Assembly: GCA_964611295.1 (NCBI GenBank)
Contig: CAZSWV010000001.1
Coordinates: 124,001-188,000, forward strand
Reading direction: 5' to 3'
DNA from: B73-G16 sp964611295
Lineage (GTDB): Bacteria > Desulfobacterota > B13-G15
DNA length: 64,000 nt
A program made the translations under genes and the position numbers. Under the pieces are notes generated by a model. The model ran no database searches, had not been told where the DNA came from, and saw only the letters and a program-made list of their open reading frames with translations. Positions 15,922 to 23,938 of the stretch are shown here, one piece after another; positions within the stretch are counted from its first letter, which is position 1, and every line of letters starts with the position of its first letter.

Positions 15922-16860
15922 CTCCCTTAGGATTGCGGCTGTGAGTAGGGGGATGAGCAGTTCGTGGTGTCCTTGGAGGAAGTATCCTTTTTGTCCTCCG
16001 GTCTGGGTGGGTCTTTGGAGTACGTTTTCGCGAGGGCGGTAGTGTAAGTAGAGGTCGATGTTGACGGTGATGAAGTCGGTGACGTCGTGGCCCAGGTTTC
16101 TGGCCAAACTTAAGGCCTTGAGGAATACCTCAGGCATGATCACGGCAGATCCTACGTTTAGATAGGCCCCTCCTTTTAAGGTTGCCACGGCTGATGCGAA
16201 TTTTTTGAAATCTCGGTAGCTCATCTCTCCCAGAACGGTTCCATCTGCTGAAGGGTGCATGTGGAACACATCGGTGCCTATTGCCATGTGGACGGTGATA
16301 GGTACCTTTAGCCTATATCCCATTCCGAACAAACTCAGTTCCCTGAACGGGAGTCCTTCTTCCCAAATGGCTTCGCCTAAAGCCTCTCCAGCCCCTTTTC
16401 CTTTTTGGAATCCCTCTTTTAAGGCTTCGTTTATGAAGACGGCAGTGTCCTTTGAAAACCCGAAGGATCCATCTTTTAAGCCCTCGGCGACGTCTTCTGA
16501 GGTCTTACCTGCCAAAGCGATTTCCACATCGTGGACCATAGAGGCACCGTTTGTACCGATGAGGGAGAAGACCCCTTTTGCCATGAGCTCGATCAAAAAA
16601 GGAGTAACGCCGACTTTTATGGGATGGGCGCCCATCCCCATGATGATGGTCTTGCCTTCTCTTGAAGCTTGGGCCAACCTTTTAGCCACCTCAAGGAGAT
16701 CTTTTGCCCCCAATGTCTTAGGCAAGCAATCCAAGAATTCCCCAAGCGACATGTCAGCCCTTGGTGGCTTACCAAATTCGGAGACGGAGACCTTCCTTTT
16801 TGAATCTAAGAGCCCCTTGGTCTTTACCTTTGATAGGTCAAGTTCTCGGAAAGAGGGCAT
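15895..16860 (-). CDS. Deoxyhypusine-synthase-like protein
   Basis: NAD-binding protein of the deoxyhypusine synthase (DHS) family, 321 residues. A glycine-rich IIMGMGAHPIKVGVTP segment, FSLIGTNGASMVHDVEIAL (position of the TTAGG-EED strand of DHS) and GTDVFHMHPSADG are visible. The eukaryotic catalytic lysine context (SWGKI) is not found near the C-terminus, so true eIF5A modification is doubtful; bacteria lack eIF5A and some DHS-like proteins make homospermidine. The ATG at 16860 is used; a GTG at 16875 is alternative. It overlaps the SIS isomerase gene upstream and lies in one run with a deacetylase-like gene. Confidence 0.85.
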   Translation of the reverse strand: MPSFRELDLSKVKTKGLLDSKRKVSVSEFGKPPRADMSLGEFLDCLPKTLGAKDLLEVAKRLAQASREGKTIIMGMGAHPIKVGVTPFLIELMAKGVFSLIGTNGASMVHDVEIALAGKTSEDVAEGLKDGSFGFSKDTAVFINEALKEGFQKGKGAGEALGEAIWEEGLPFRELSLFGMGYRLKVPITVHMAIGTDVFHMHPSADGTVLGEMSYRDFKKFASAVATLKGGAYLNVGSAVIMPEVFLKALSLARNLGHDVTDFITVNIDLYLHYRPRENVLQRPTQTGGQKGYFLQGHHELLIPLLTAAILRELTNIKKCE

Positions 16861-17410
16861 CTTCAAGCATCTCACATACGAAGTGTCCGAGAAAAAGGTG
16901 CACCTCTTGGATCCTTTGGACGTTGTCCGAGGGTATTAGGATAGCTATATCGGCCCATTTGACCGCTTCTCCACCCCTTCCGGAAAAGACGACCGTATGT
17001 AACCCTTTTTGTTTTGCGCAGATCAGGGCCTTGACTACATTGGGGGAATTGCCGCTAGTGGTAAACCCCCATGCTACATCTCCAGCTTGCCCTAGGGCTT
17101 CTATTTGTCTGGAAAAGACAAGGGAAAAGTCGCTGTCATTGGCTATGCTTGTCATCACTGAAGGGTCTGTGCAAAGGGCGATAGCTGCAAAAGGACGTCG
17201 GTCCTTTCTCAAGCGGTTTACGAACTCTGAAGCCATATGTTGGGCTTGTGCGGCACTGCCTCCGTTGCCAAAAAGCAGCACCTTGTTACCCCGTTTCATC
17301 ACTTCCTCTAAAAGTGAGATAAGGGCCTCAATTTTGGAAAGTTCTACTTCAGGTAAGGACTCAAGAAGGTCCACCAATTCAGTAAGGGAGGTCCTTAACC
17401 TTGCCCTCAT
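16838..17410 (-). CDS. gmhA: SIS-domain phosphosugar isomerase, GmhA-like
   Basis: SIS-fold protein of the sedoheptulose-7-phosphate isomerase (GmhA/DiaA) group, 190 residues. Key segments are FGNGGSAAQAQHMASEFVNR, ALCTDPSVMTSIANDSDF and FTTSGNSPNVVKAL. GmhA makes D-glycero-D-manno-heptose 7-phosphate for the lipopolysaccharide inner core; DiaA-type regulators share the fold, so the role is likely but not certain. No other heptose gene is adjacent. The start overlaps the deacetylase-like gene as ATGA. Confidence 0.88.
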   Translation of the reverse strand: MRARLRTSLTELVDLLESLPEVELSKIEALISLLEEVMKRGNKVLLFGNGGSAAQAQHMASEFVNRLRKDRRPFAAIALCTDPSVMTSIANDSDFSLVFSRQIEALGQAGDVAWGFTTSGNSPNVVKALICAKQKGLHTVVFSGRGGEAVKWADIAILIPSDNVQRIQEVHLFLGHFVCEMLEDALFPRT

Positions 17411-18162
17411 CCTTCTTCCTCAGAAAGCCCTTCCAAAAAGGCCTTGACGACCAATCCCAAGTGGGGAAGATAATATCCCCCTTCAAGTACTGCAAAACAG
17501 GCCTTTCCCTTGGTGGCCTTGGCGATTTCCCTACCTATAGTCCTGAAGTCCTCAAGCTTTAGGGTCCTTCCCCAATCCAACTCATACCTGTCAAAACCTG
17601 CGGATATCGCCACCATATCCGAGTCCTCGCTTTCCCTCAGTGCTTCGGTGACCCCTTGGAGAAACCTCTCTCGGTCGTCTTCTTGGACGTTTATGACCTT
17701 TACCTCCTTTCTCCCAGCGAAGATATCAGCTGTCCCGTCACCATAGTGGAGGTCGATGTCAAGGATGAAGACCCTTTTTGCCCTTCCCGTTATTAGGGCC
17801 TTTTGTACAGCTATGGCCAAGTTATTGAAGTAACAGAAACCCCAGTGGAAATCCTTACGTGCATGATGGCCCGGAGGTCTGACCAAAGCAAAGGCCTTCT
17901 CGCCTCCCTGGGCTATCTCACATGCCTTAAGGGCACCTCCTACTGCCATTAGGGCTACTTCAAAAAGACGGGCATCTGCTTTAACACGGGCTATGAGTTC
18001 AGGCGAATGTACCAATAACAAGTCCTCCTCTTCCACAGGAGACGGTTCCACAAAGGGAAACCGTGTTTCCAAAGCCCTCCTTATGACCTTTACCCTTTCG
18101 GGGGACTCAACCGAAGCAGTTGGGTAGTGCGATTCGTAAAGGGGATGATATACTACCTTCAT
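17407..18162 (-). CDS. Histone-deacetylase-family hydrolase (acetylpolyamine amidohydrolase/AcuC-like)
   Basis: Zinc amidohydrolase of the arginase/deacetylase fold. All catalytic residues are in place: RPPGHHA (His dyad), DIDLHYGDGT (zinc Asp and His), SAGFD (zinc Asp) and LEGGYY (transition-state Tyr). Bacterial members remove acetyl groups from polyamines, proteins or small molecules. The ATG at 18162 starts the conserved MKVVYHPLY segment; a longer frame to 18342 would run through the divergent radical SAM gene and is rejected. Its pairing with a DHS-like gene suggests polyamine metabolism, by inference. Confidence 0.9.
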   Translation of the reverse strand: MKVVYHPLYESHYPTASVESPERVKVIRRALETRFPFVEPSPVEEEDLLLVHSPELIARVKADARLFEVALMAVGGALKACEIAQGGEKAFALVRPPGHHARKDFHWGFCYFNNLAIAVQKALITGRAKRVFILDIDLHYGDGTADIFAGRKEVKVINVQEDDRERFLQGVTEALRESEDSDMVAISAGFDRYELDWGRTLKLEDFRTIGREIAKATKGKACFAVLEGGYYLPHLGLVVKAFLEGLSEEEG

Positions 18163-18198
18163 TCTGGGAGGAAATTCTAACATAAAAGGGTAGGTGAA

Positions 18199-20748
18199 GT
18201 GTTCGAGAGGATACTCCCCTTTGTAAGTAGGCCTTCTGCCTACATAGGAAAAGAGGTAAACGCCCATCAAAAGGATCCTAACAGGGCAAAGGTCCTCTTC
18301 GGGCTGGTGTTCCCTGAGACCTATGCGATAGGTATGAGCCATTTAGGCCTTCAGATCCTTTACCGATTGTTGAACGACCTACCCCATGTAGTTTGTGAGA
18401 GGGTCTTTGCCCCTTTGCCTGATATGGAGGCAAGGCTTAAAAAAGAAGGCCTTCCCCTTGTAAGTTTGGAATCGAAGATCCCCCTTAAAAGGTTTGACAT
18501 CCTTGGTTTTTCCTTGCAATACGAACTTACTTACACAAACCTCTTGGCCATATTGGAGCTTGGCGGAATACCCTTGTTAAGCAAAGAACGAGATGAAGGG
18601 TTACCTCTGGTCATAGCCGGTGGACCTTGCGCCATGCAGCCTGAGCCCCTGGCCGATTTTGTGGATGCCTTCCTCCTGGGCGAGGGTGAGCTAAGATTAG
18701 TTGAGATAGTGAACCTCTATAAAGAATGGAAGGAATCAAAGGGTTCGAAAGACGAACTGCTTCGAGCGCTGACGCATATCCCAGGCGTTTACGTCCCCTC
18801 TTTCTTCTCGATGAAATGGGGTAAGGATGGAAAACTCAAAGAAATCGTTGTCCTTAAAGAGGGATACCAACAAGTAAAGCGAGAGGTAATACAGGACCTT
18901 GACGATTACCCTTTACCTGATAAGCCTCTGGTTCCCCTTTCGAGGATCGTCCACGAGAGGCTCAGCATTGAGGTAGCCAGGGGTTGCATAAGGGGTTGCA
19001 GGTTCTGCCAAGCAGGTTACATCTATCGGCCTTTCAGGGAAAGGGACCCAGGGGAGATAGCCATGCTCATAAGGAGGGCTCTGAAGAACACCGGATATGA
19101 TGAGGTTTCCCTCCTTGCCTTAAGCGTGGGTGATTGCAGTTACCTTGAGCCCTTGGTTCTCCACCTCATTTCCGTCTTAGCAAAGGAAAGGATAGCCCTT
19201 TCTTTACCTTCTTTAAGGGTAGGCACTGTTAGTCAAGAGGTTCTCAAGGCCATAAAGAGGGTGAGGAAGACAGGTATAACAATAGCCCCTGAAGCTGCTA
19301 CAGAGAGGCTTCAAAAGGTCATAAACAAATTAATCCCTGAAGAGGAGGTCTTGGAAACCGCTAAGATGGCCTTCAAGGAGGGTTGGAGGCACATAAAGCT
19401 CTATTTCATGGTGGGACTCCCCACCGAGAGGGAAGAAGACGTAAGGGCGATCATTAAACTCGCAAGGAAGGTCTCAAGGCTTGGAGGGCACGTCCACGTA
19501 AGCGTCAGCACCTTCGTTCCGAAGGCCCATACGCCCTTTCAGTGGGAAAGGATGGTAGGGCTGGAGGAAATAGAACAGAGGCACTTGATCTTCAAAAAGG
19601 AACTGCGTGGGGCTGGCCTTCAACTCAAGTGGCATGACCCGAGGATGAGCGTCCTCGAGGGAGTTTTCGCAAGAGGTGACCGGAGGTTAGGGGAAGTCCT
19701 CCTCAAGGCCTTTAAAAAGGGGGCAAGACTTGACGGTTGGAGCGAATTCCTAAACTGGAGGGCCTGGGTTGAGGCTTTCGAAGAGGTCGGCATCCGTATG
19801 GAGGATTACCTCCGCGAAAGGGACGTAGGAGAGGTGCTGCCGTGGAGTCATCTCAAGAGCTTAGTTAAAGAGGAATTCCTCCTTGAGGAACGAAAAAGGG
19901 CAAGGGAAGGTATGCTCACCGAGGCCTGTAGGCCTGGGTGTAGGAAGTGTGGATGTTGTGGCCAAGGGCTTTCGATAAGGTTAAAGTCCGAAGGGATCAC
20001 TTTTCCCAAGGCCTACCATGTCATCGAAGGGCCTTCCCCTCAACAAGCCAGAGGTAGGATAAGGGCCAAGTTCAAAAAGGTAGGCCCTATGCGTTTCATA
20101 AGCCATCTTGAAATGGTCGAGGTCTTTTTACGTGCCTTCCGCAGGGCTGAAATTCCCCTTGTCTTTTCTGGGGGTTTCCATCCCCTTCCGAGGGTGGTCT
20201 TCGCCCAGGCCTTGCCAGTAGGAGTGGAAAGCCTAGCGGAATACTTTGACTGTGAGGTTAGAGAGCCTGTGGATATCGAGACCTTCTTAAAGGACATAAA
20301 CCGCCAACTTCCTGAAGGATTAGAGGTCATGGATGCTTGTCTTATAGGTATGAAGGAAAGGGGACTAAACGAACTCTTTGTGGAGGACGAATTCATCGTC
20401 CTGGTTCCAAGAGGTTTCCCTTTAAACCTCCCTTCAGAGGGTGGGGTCCTCTTTATCGAAAAAAAGGGCAAGCTTTTAGACCTCCGGGATTATGTGAAGA
20501 AGCTAGAGGTCTTCCATACCCTTCCCCTTGAATTACAGGATCTGACCGAGTTGTTAGAGGATGAAGTCAAAGCCTTCGTGAGGCTAAGGCTCAGAAAGGG
20601 CATAAACGTATACCGCGTACTTATGGCTTTGTTCTCTATTGGAGAAGAGGTAAAACTCCTCAGGGTAATAAAGGTGGCCACTTATCCGCAGGGGGACGAA
20701 AGGACTACATCTTGTACTTCCCAAAATCTTCTTCGTGAAGCCCTGTGA
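18199..20748 (+). CDS. B12-binding-type radical SAM protein fused to DUF2344
   Basis: Large protein (849 residues) of two parts. The N-terminal about 600 residues form a TIGR03960-type radical SAM protein with cluster motif GCIRGCRFCQAGY near residues 260-272 and MVGLPTEREEDV downstream. The C-terminal 230 residues, opening RIRAKFKKVGPMRFISHLEM with FSGGFHPLPRVVFA, match DUF2344 (TIGR03936). The fusion is common in Desulfobacterota and related groups, often near RNase G or rplU; here those are absent. The GTG at 18199 has AGGTGAA just upstream. Function is unknown; RNA or ribosome modification is often proposed. Confidence 0.9.
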   Translation: MFERILPFVSRPSAYIGKEVNAHQKDPNRAKVLFGLVFPETYAIGMSHLGLQILYRLLNDLPHVVCERVFAPLPDMEARLKKEGLPLVSLESKIPLKRFDILGFSLQYELTYTNLLAILELGGIPLLSKERDEGLPLVIAGGPCAMQPEPLADFVDAFLLGEGELRLVEIVNLYKEWKESKGSKDELLRALTHIPGVYVPSFFSMKWGKDGKLKEIVVLKEGYQQVKREVIQDLDDYPLPDKPLVPLSRIVHERLSIEVARGCIRGCRFCQAGYIYRPFRERDPGEIAMLIRRALKNTGYDEVSLLALSVGDCSYLEPLVLHLISVLAKERIALSLPSLRVGTVSQEVLKAIKRVRKTGITIAPEAATERLQKVINKLIPEEEVLETAKMAFKEGWRHIKLYFMVGLPTEREEDVRAIIKLARKVSRLGGHVHVSVSTFVPKAHTPFQWERMVGLEEIEQRHLIFKKELRGAGLQLKWHDPRMSVLEGVFARGDRRLGEVLLKAFKKGARLDGWSEFLNWRAWVEAFEEVGIRMEDYLRERDVGEVLPWSHLKSLVKEEFLLEERKRAREGMLTEACRPGCRKCGCCGQGLSIRLKSEGITFPKAYHVIEGPSPQQARGRIRAKFKKVGPMRFISHLEMVEVFLRAFRRAEIPLVFSGGFHPLPRVVFAQALPVGVESLAEYFDCEVREPVDIETFLKDINRQLPEGLEVMDACLIGMKERGLNELFVEDEFIVLVPRGFPLNLPSEGGVLFIEKKGKLLDLRDYVKKLEVFHTLPLELQDLTELLEDEVKAFVRLRLRKGINVYRVLMALFSIGEEVKLLRVIKVATYPQGDERTTSCTSQNLLREAL

Positions 20749-21226
20749 GCCACTGTGCCAGTGGGTCTTGCGAAGTCCTTTTTAGTTTCTCCTTTAGCGC
20801 GTTTAAATCCTCCCCAGCCTTAAGGACCTCTTCAGTGCAGTAAATAGGGGCTTGAGCCCTCACAGCCAAGGCTATGGCGTCGCTTGGCCGTGCGTCTATT
20901 ACGATCTCCTCTTCATCCACTTTGAGGTATAAAGAAGCATAGAAAACCTGCTCCCTTAACTCAGTCACGATCACCTTGGTGAGCTGGACCTGAAGGGTTG
21001 TCAAAATATCGTACAAAAGGTCATGGGTAAGAGGCCTTGGGGTCTTAACCTTTTCAAGGGCCCTTGCTATAGCATTGCCTTCCATCATCCCTATCCAAAT
21101 GGGCAATAACCTTTCACCTTCTGGGTCAAGGAGCAACACCACTACTTGACTGGTGTGGGGATCCAATATGAGGCCCCATATCTTAACGGGGACAAGTTGT
21201 CTTTCTTTGTCCTCTTTAAAGTCCAA
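20705..21226 (-). CDS. Bifunctional nuclease domain protein (DUF151/BFN)
   Basis: BFN-family protein, 173 residues. The core VVVLLLDPEGERLLPIWIGMMEGNAIA and the DARPSDAIALAVRAQAPIY block are diagnostic. Plant BFN1-type members show DNase/RNase activity; bacterial function is poorly known. No ATG is available, so translation probably starts at TTG 21226 with GAGGG just upstream, inside the dnaJ 3' end. It closes a three-gene run with the AAA+ ATPase and DnaJ genes and overlaps the convergent radical SAM gene by 44 bp. Confidence 0.88.
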   Translation of the reverse strand: MDFKEDKERQLVPVKIWGLILDPHTSQVVVLLLDPEGERLLPIWIGMMEGNAIARALEKVKTPRPLTHDLLYDILTTLQVQLTKVIVTELREQVFYASLYLKVDEEEIVIDARPSDAIALAVRAQAPIYCTEEVLKAGEDLNALKEKLKRTSQDPLAQWLTGLHEEDFGKYKM

Positions 21227-22136
21227 GGGCCCTCAATTTTTCCACGAGCTCTCGTTGCTCGCGGCTTAACTCCTTGGGTACCTTTACCTTTATGACCACA
21301 TATAGATCTCCCTTTCCCCCTCCTTTGAACTTCGGAAGGCCAAGTCCCTTCAAGCGGAGCTTGGTCCCCGAAGATGTCCCAGGGGGTACCTTTACGTTTT
21401 TAGGTCCTTCTAGCGTAGGTACCGTGATCGTTGTCCCTAGACAAGCGTCGCTGAAGTTTATCTCCTGCTCCACATATAGGTCATCCCCTTCTCTTTTGAA
21501 AAGAGGATGGGGTGTAACCTTTACCTTGATGTAAAGGTCACCGGGAGGAAAACCCATACCGCCCTTGCCTGCTATCCTCAACTTTTGCCCTTCTTGTATC
21601 CCTGCAGGGATCTTAACTACCACCTGTTCCTCTGGACCACCAGGGCGTTTTATAGTGATGGTCCTTTCAGTACCTTTAGCGACCTCTTCAAGGGTGATGT
21701 AAAGCTCAGTTTCTATGTCTTGTCCCTTTTGTGCAGTAATGGGTTCCCCTTCAAATAGGACCTCCTCAAAAGGGCCTGTAGCAGTCCTAAACCTCACACG
21801 CCTTGTCCTGGGTCCTCCGAATATGAAGGAGAAGATGTCACTTGTGCCAAACCCCAAATCTTTTAAGAGGTCACCTATGTCAAACCCTCTGAATATGTCC
21901 TCTTGGCTATAACGCTGGCTGAAGGCCTGGGCACCGAGCATGTCATACTGCCTTCTCTTTTCCGGATCGCTAAGGACAGCATAAGCCTCGTTTATCTCCT
22001 TGAACTTTTCCTCTGCCTCTTTGTCACCTGGATTACGGTCAGGGTGGTATTTCAAAGCAAGACGCCTATAAGCACGCTTTATCTCCTCAAGGGTTGCATC
22101 CCTGCTTACGCCGAGTATCTGATAATAGTCCTTCAT
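21216..22136 (-). CDS. DnaJ-type co-chaperone without zinc finger (CbpA-like)
   Basis: J-domain protein of 306 residues. The J domain (1-70) has YHPDRN with HPD at 31-33. A short linker rich in Gly/Phe/Asp follows, then two beta-sandwich substrate-binding domains (GKGGMGFPPGDLYIKVKV; LRLKGLGLPKFKGGGKGDLYV). The CxxCxGxG repeats of DnaJ are missing, so it is the CbpA/class B type that stimulates DnaK. The ATG shares its A with the last base of the AAA+ ATPase stop (TGATG), so the two are translationally coupled. Confidence 0.94.
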   Translation of the reverse strand: MKDYYQILGVSRDATLEEIKRAYRRLALKYHPDRNPGDKEAEEKFKEINEAYAVLSDPEKRRQYDMLGAQAFSQRYSQEDIFRGFDIGDLLKDLGFGTSDIFSFIFGGPRTRRVRFRTATGPFEEVLFEGEPITAQKGQDIETELYITLEEVAKGTERTITIKRPGGPEEQVVVKIPAGIQEGQKLRIAGKGGMGFPPGDLYIKVKVTPHPLFKREGDDLYVEQEINFSDACLGTTITVPTLEGPKNVKVPPGTSSGTKLRLKGLGLPKFKGGGKGDLYVVIKVKVPKELSREQRELVEKLRALGL

Positions 22137-23884
22137 CAGCTACTCCTACCCAAATTAGCGCGATAAAGGTCTGCTAATACTTCGTTCGAATAAGCTTCGG
22201 GGTCTTCGACCCCTTTTCTTGTGATCAAGAGCCGTTTAGGGAAAGGCCTTTCTGAAAGGAGCTTCATTAAAGGTTCCAAAGCGTTCTCCAGATGGAGAAA
22301 CAGGTCCTTTGGGGTTTTACCTCCTGAATACAGGCTACGGAGCATGAAGTCTATGGCCTCCTCTTCAAATAAGATCTCAACGCCGTATCTCTCCTTGAAG
22401 GCCTTCTCAAAGGCCTTGACCTGCCTATAACAACGCCAAAGGTCCTCAAGGGCCGTGTTAAGGTCGTCTTCTCTGGCCAAGAGCCTTTCTGCCAAAAGTT
22501 CGATCCTCTCCCCTTGGAATAAAGGCCCGTAGTAATCCTCGAACTCCTCCTTTCGGGAGAGGAGGTACGACTTTATGTCCTCTTTTTCCTTGCGCAAGGC
22601 CTCTTCGAACCGTCGGATATAAGCTTCATCTATCGGTCGGTTGAGGAGCTTCTCGAGCTCTCCCTCAGGGTCTTCTACCATTTCCTTGGTAACCACCAAA
22701 TGGCGGATGTTAGTGGAGGGGAGCTTTCGCTCGTACTTTATCAGGACGTGTTCCAGTACGCTGGCCAAACCCCTTGCGCCTGTCTTCTGTTTGTAGGCCA
22801 ATTCGGCTATCTTCCTTAAGGCCTCGTCCTCAAAGACTACCTCTATACCATATGCCCGAAAGTCGCGCTTTTTGTTGGCTATAAGCGGGCTATTAGGGTT
22901 TTTGAGGATAGCGTAGAGGTCTTCCTCCTCCAAGGGTTCGAGCACAGCTATTACCGGTAGACGTCCTACGAACTCCGATTCGAATCCGTACTCTATAAGG
23001 TCCTCAGGTGTCACGTGCTTGAGGTACTCAAACCTTTCGTCTTTCGACTTCACCTCCTGCCCAAAACCGATCCCTTCTTTTTTCAAACGTCTGCGGATTA
23101 TGTCCTCAAGCCCGTTGAAGGCACCACTTACGATGAAAAGGATGTGCCTGGTATTTATGGACCTTCGCTGCCTCTTCCCGGTCCTGCGGTAATGTTCTAA
23201 GGCCTCCCACTGTGAGACTGGGTCTGTAGAAGATTTGAGTTCGACTTCAGTTTCCTCCATAAGCTTTAACAGGCCCCTTTGTACCCCTGTACGCGAGACA
23301 TCCGGCCCGATTACGTTCCCACTTGAGGCTATCTTGTCGATTTCGTCTATGTAGATGATCCCATATTGGGCCCTCTCTATGTCGCCATCGGCCTCTACCA
23401 CTAACTCCCTCACAAGGTCCTCAACGTCCCCGCCGACATAACCCGTTTCGCTGAACTTGGTGGCATCAGCCTTGACAAAGGGAACACCTATCCTTTCTGC
23501 GATGAGTTTTACCATATAGGTCTTCCCAACCCCTGTTGGGCCTATGAGGATGATGTTATTTTTAATGCTTCCGATACCAGATGGTTCCTTCCCCCGCGAC
23601 AAATAGTACCTTATCCGGTTGTAATGGGTGCAGATCTTTGTAGCAAGGATCTCTTTTGCACGGTCTTGCTTAACGATAAAGGTGTTAAGGTAAGAGATGA
23701 GCTCTTCTGGTTTTATATCGAAGTCTATGGGCGACCTCTTTTTTTCCCACTTTGTGAACCTTTCTTGACCTGAAACCTTCGGCTCGAAAGTCGATACCAC
23801 CAGACGGATCCTGTCACCGTATTTCTTTTCGAGGTACTTATTCAGTTCCCGTTCGAGTTCTTTGTAGTCAGGTATTTTTTCCAT
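22136..23884 (-). CDS. ClpX-like AAA+ unfoldase with C-terminal extension
   Basis: AAA+ ATPase of the ClpX/HslU clade, 582 residues. Walker A GPTGVGKT is at 115-122, Walker B ends D180-E181 (IIYIDEIDKI), and GYVGGDVED fits the ClpX GYVGEDVE pore region. Sensor 2 is GARG with R371. The tripeptide IGF at 272-274 matches the ClpP-docking loop of ClpX, so it may feed ClpP encoded elsewhere. The ClpX zinc-binding N-domain is absent, and about 165 extra helical, charged residues follow the AAA core. AAAGGAGGG precedes the ATG. It leads an operon with a J-protein and a BFN protein. Confidence 0.85.
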   Translation of the reverse strand: MEKIPDYKELERELNKYLEKKYGDRIRLVVSTFEPKVSGQERFTKWEKKRSPIDFDIKPEELISYLNTFIVKQDRAKEILATKICTHYNRIRYYLSRGKEPSGIGSIKNNIILIGPTGVGKTYMVKLIAERIGVPFVKADATKFSETGYVGGDVEDLVRELVVEADGDIERAQYGIIYIDEIDKIASSGNVIGPDVSRTGVQRGLLKLMEETEVELKSSTDPVSQWEALEHYRRTGKRQRRSINTRHILFIVSGAFNGLEDIIRRRLKKEGIGFGQEVKSKDERFEYLKHVTPEDLIEYGFESEFVGRLPVIAVLEPLEEEDLYAILKNPNSPLIANKKRDFRAYGIEVVFEDEALRKIAELAYKQKTGARGLASVLEHVLIKYERKLPSTNIRHLVVTKEMVEDPEGELEKLLNRPIDEAYIRRFEEALRKEKEDIKSYLLSRKEEFEDYYGPLFQGERIELLAERLLAREDDLNTALEDLWRCYRQVKAFEKAFKERYGVEILFEEEAIDFMLRSLYSGGKTPKDLFLHLENALEPLMKLLSERPFPKRLLITRKGVEDPEAYSNEVLADLYRANLGRSS

Positions 23885-23901
23885 AATAGGCCCTCCTTTG
23901 A

Positions 23902-23938
23902 AAGTTTAAGGGCCAAAAAGAGGCCTTTCAATAAACTT
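23902..23938 (-). other. Inverted repeat between homocysteine-biosynthesis and ClpX-like genes
   Basis: AAGTTTA (23902-23908) and TAAACTT (23932-23938) frame an inner GGCC/GGCC stem (23911-23914 with 23922-23925). There is no T-run after it on the minus strand, so a simple terminator is not supported. The GGCCTCTTT segment could also pair with the AAAGGAGGGCC ribosome-binding region of the downstream gene. Confidence 0.4.

Noticed and set aside
15358..15930. 190-codon plus-strand frame across trxA, its extension and arsR
   Set aside because: The product is rich in His, Pro, Gln and Thr with no domain, while the opposite strand encodes clear thioredoxin and ArsR proteins.
16259..17447. Two plus-strand frames of about 227 codons over the deoxyhypusine-synthase-like and SIS genes
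   Set aside because: Ser/Pro-rich translations without motifs; both minus-strand genes carry intact family signatures.
18163..18342. N-terminal extension of the deacetylase-like gene into the divergent radical SAM gene
   Set aside because: The added 60 residues have no family similarity and would lie over the start of a well-supported gene.
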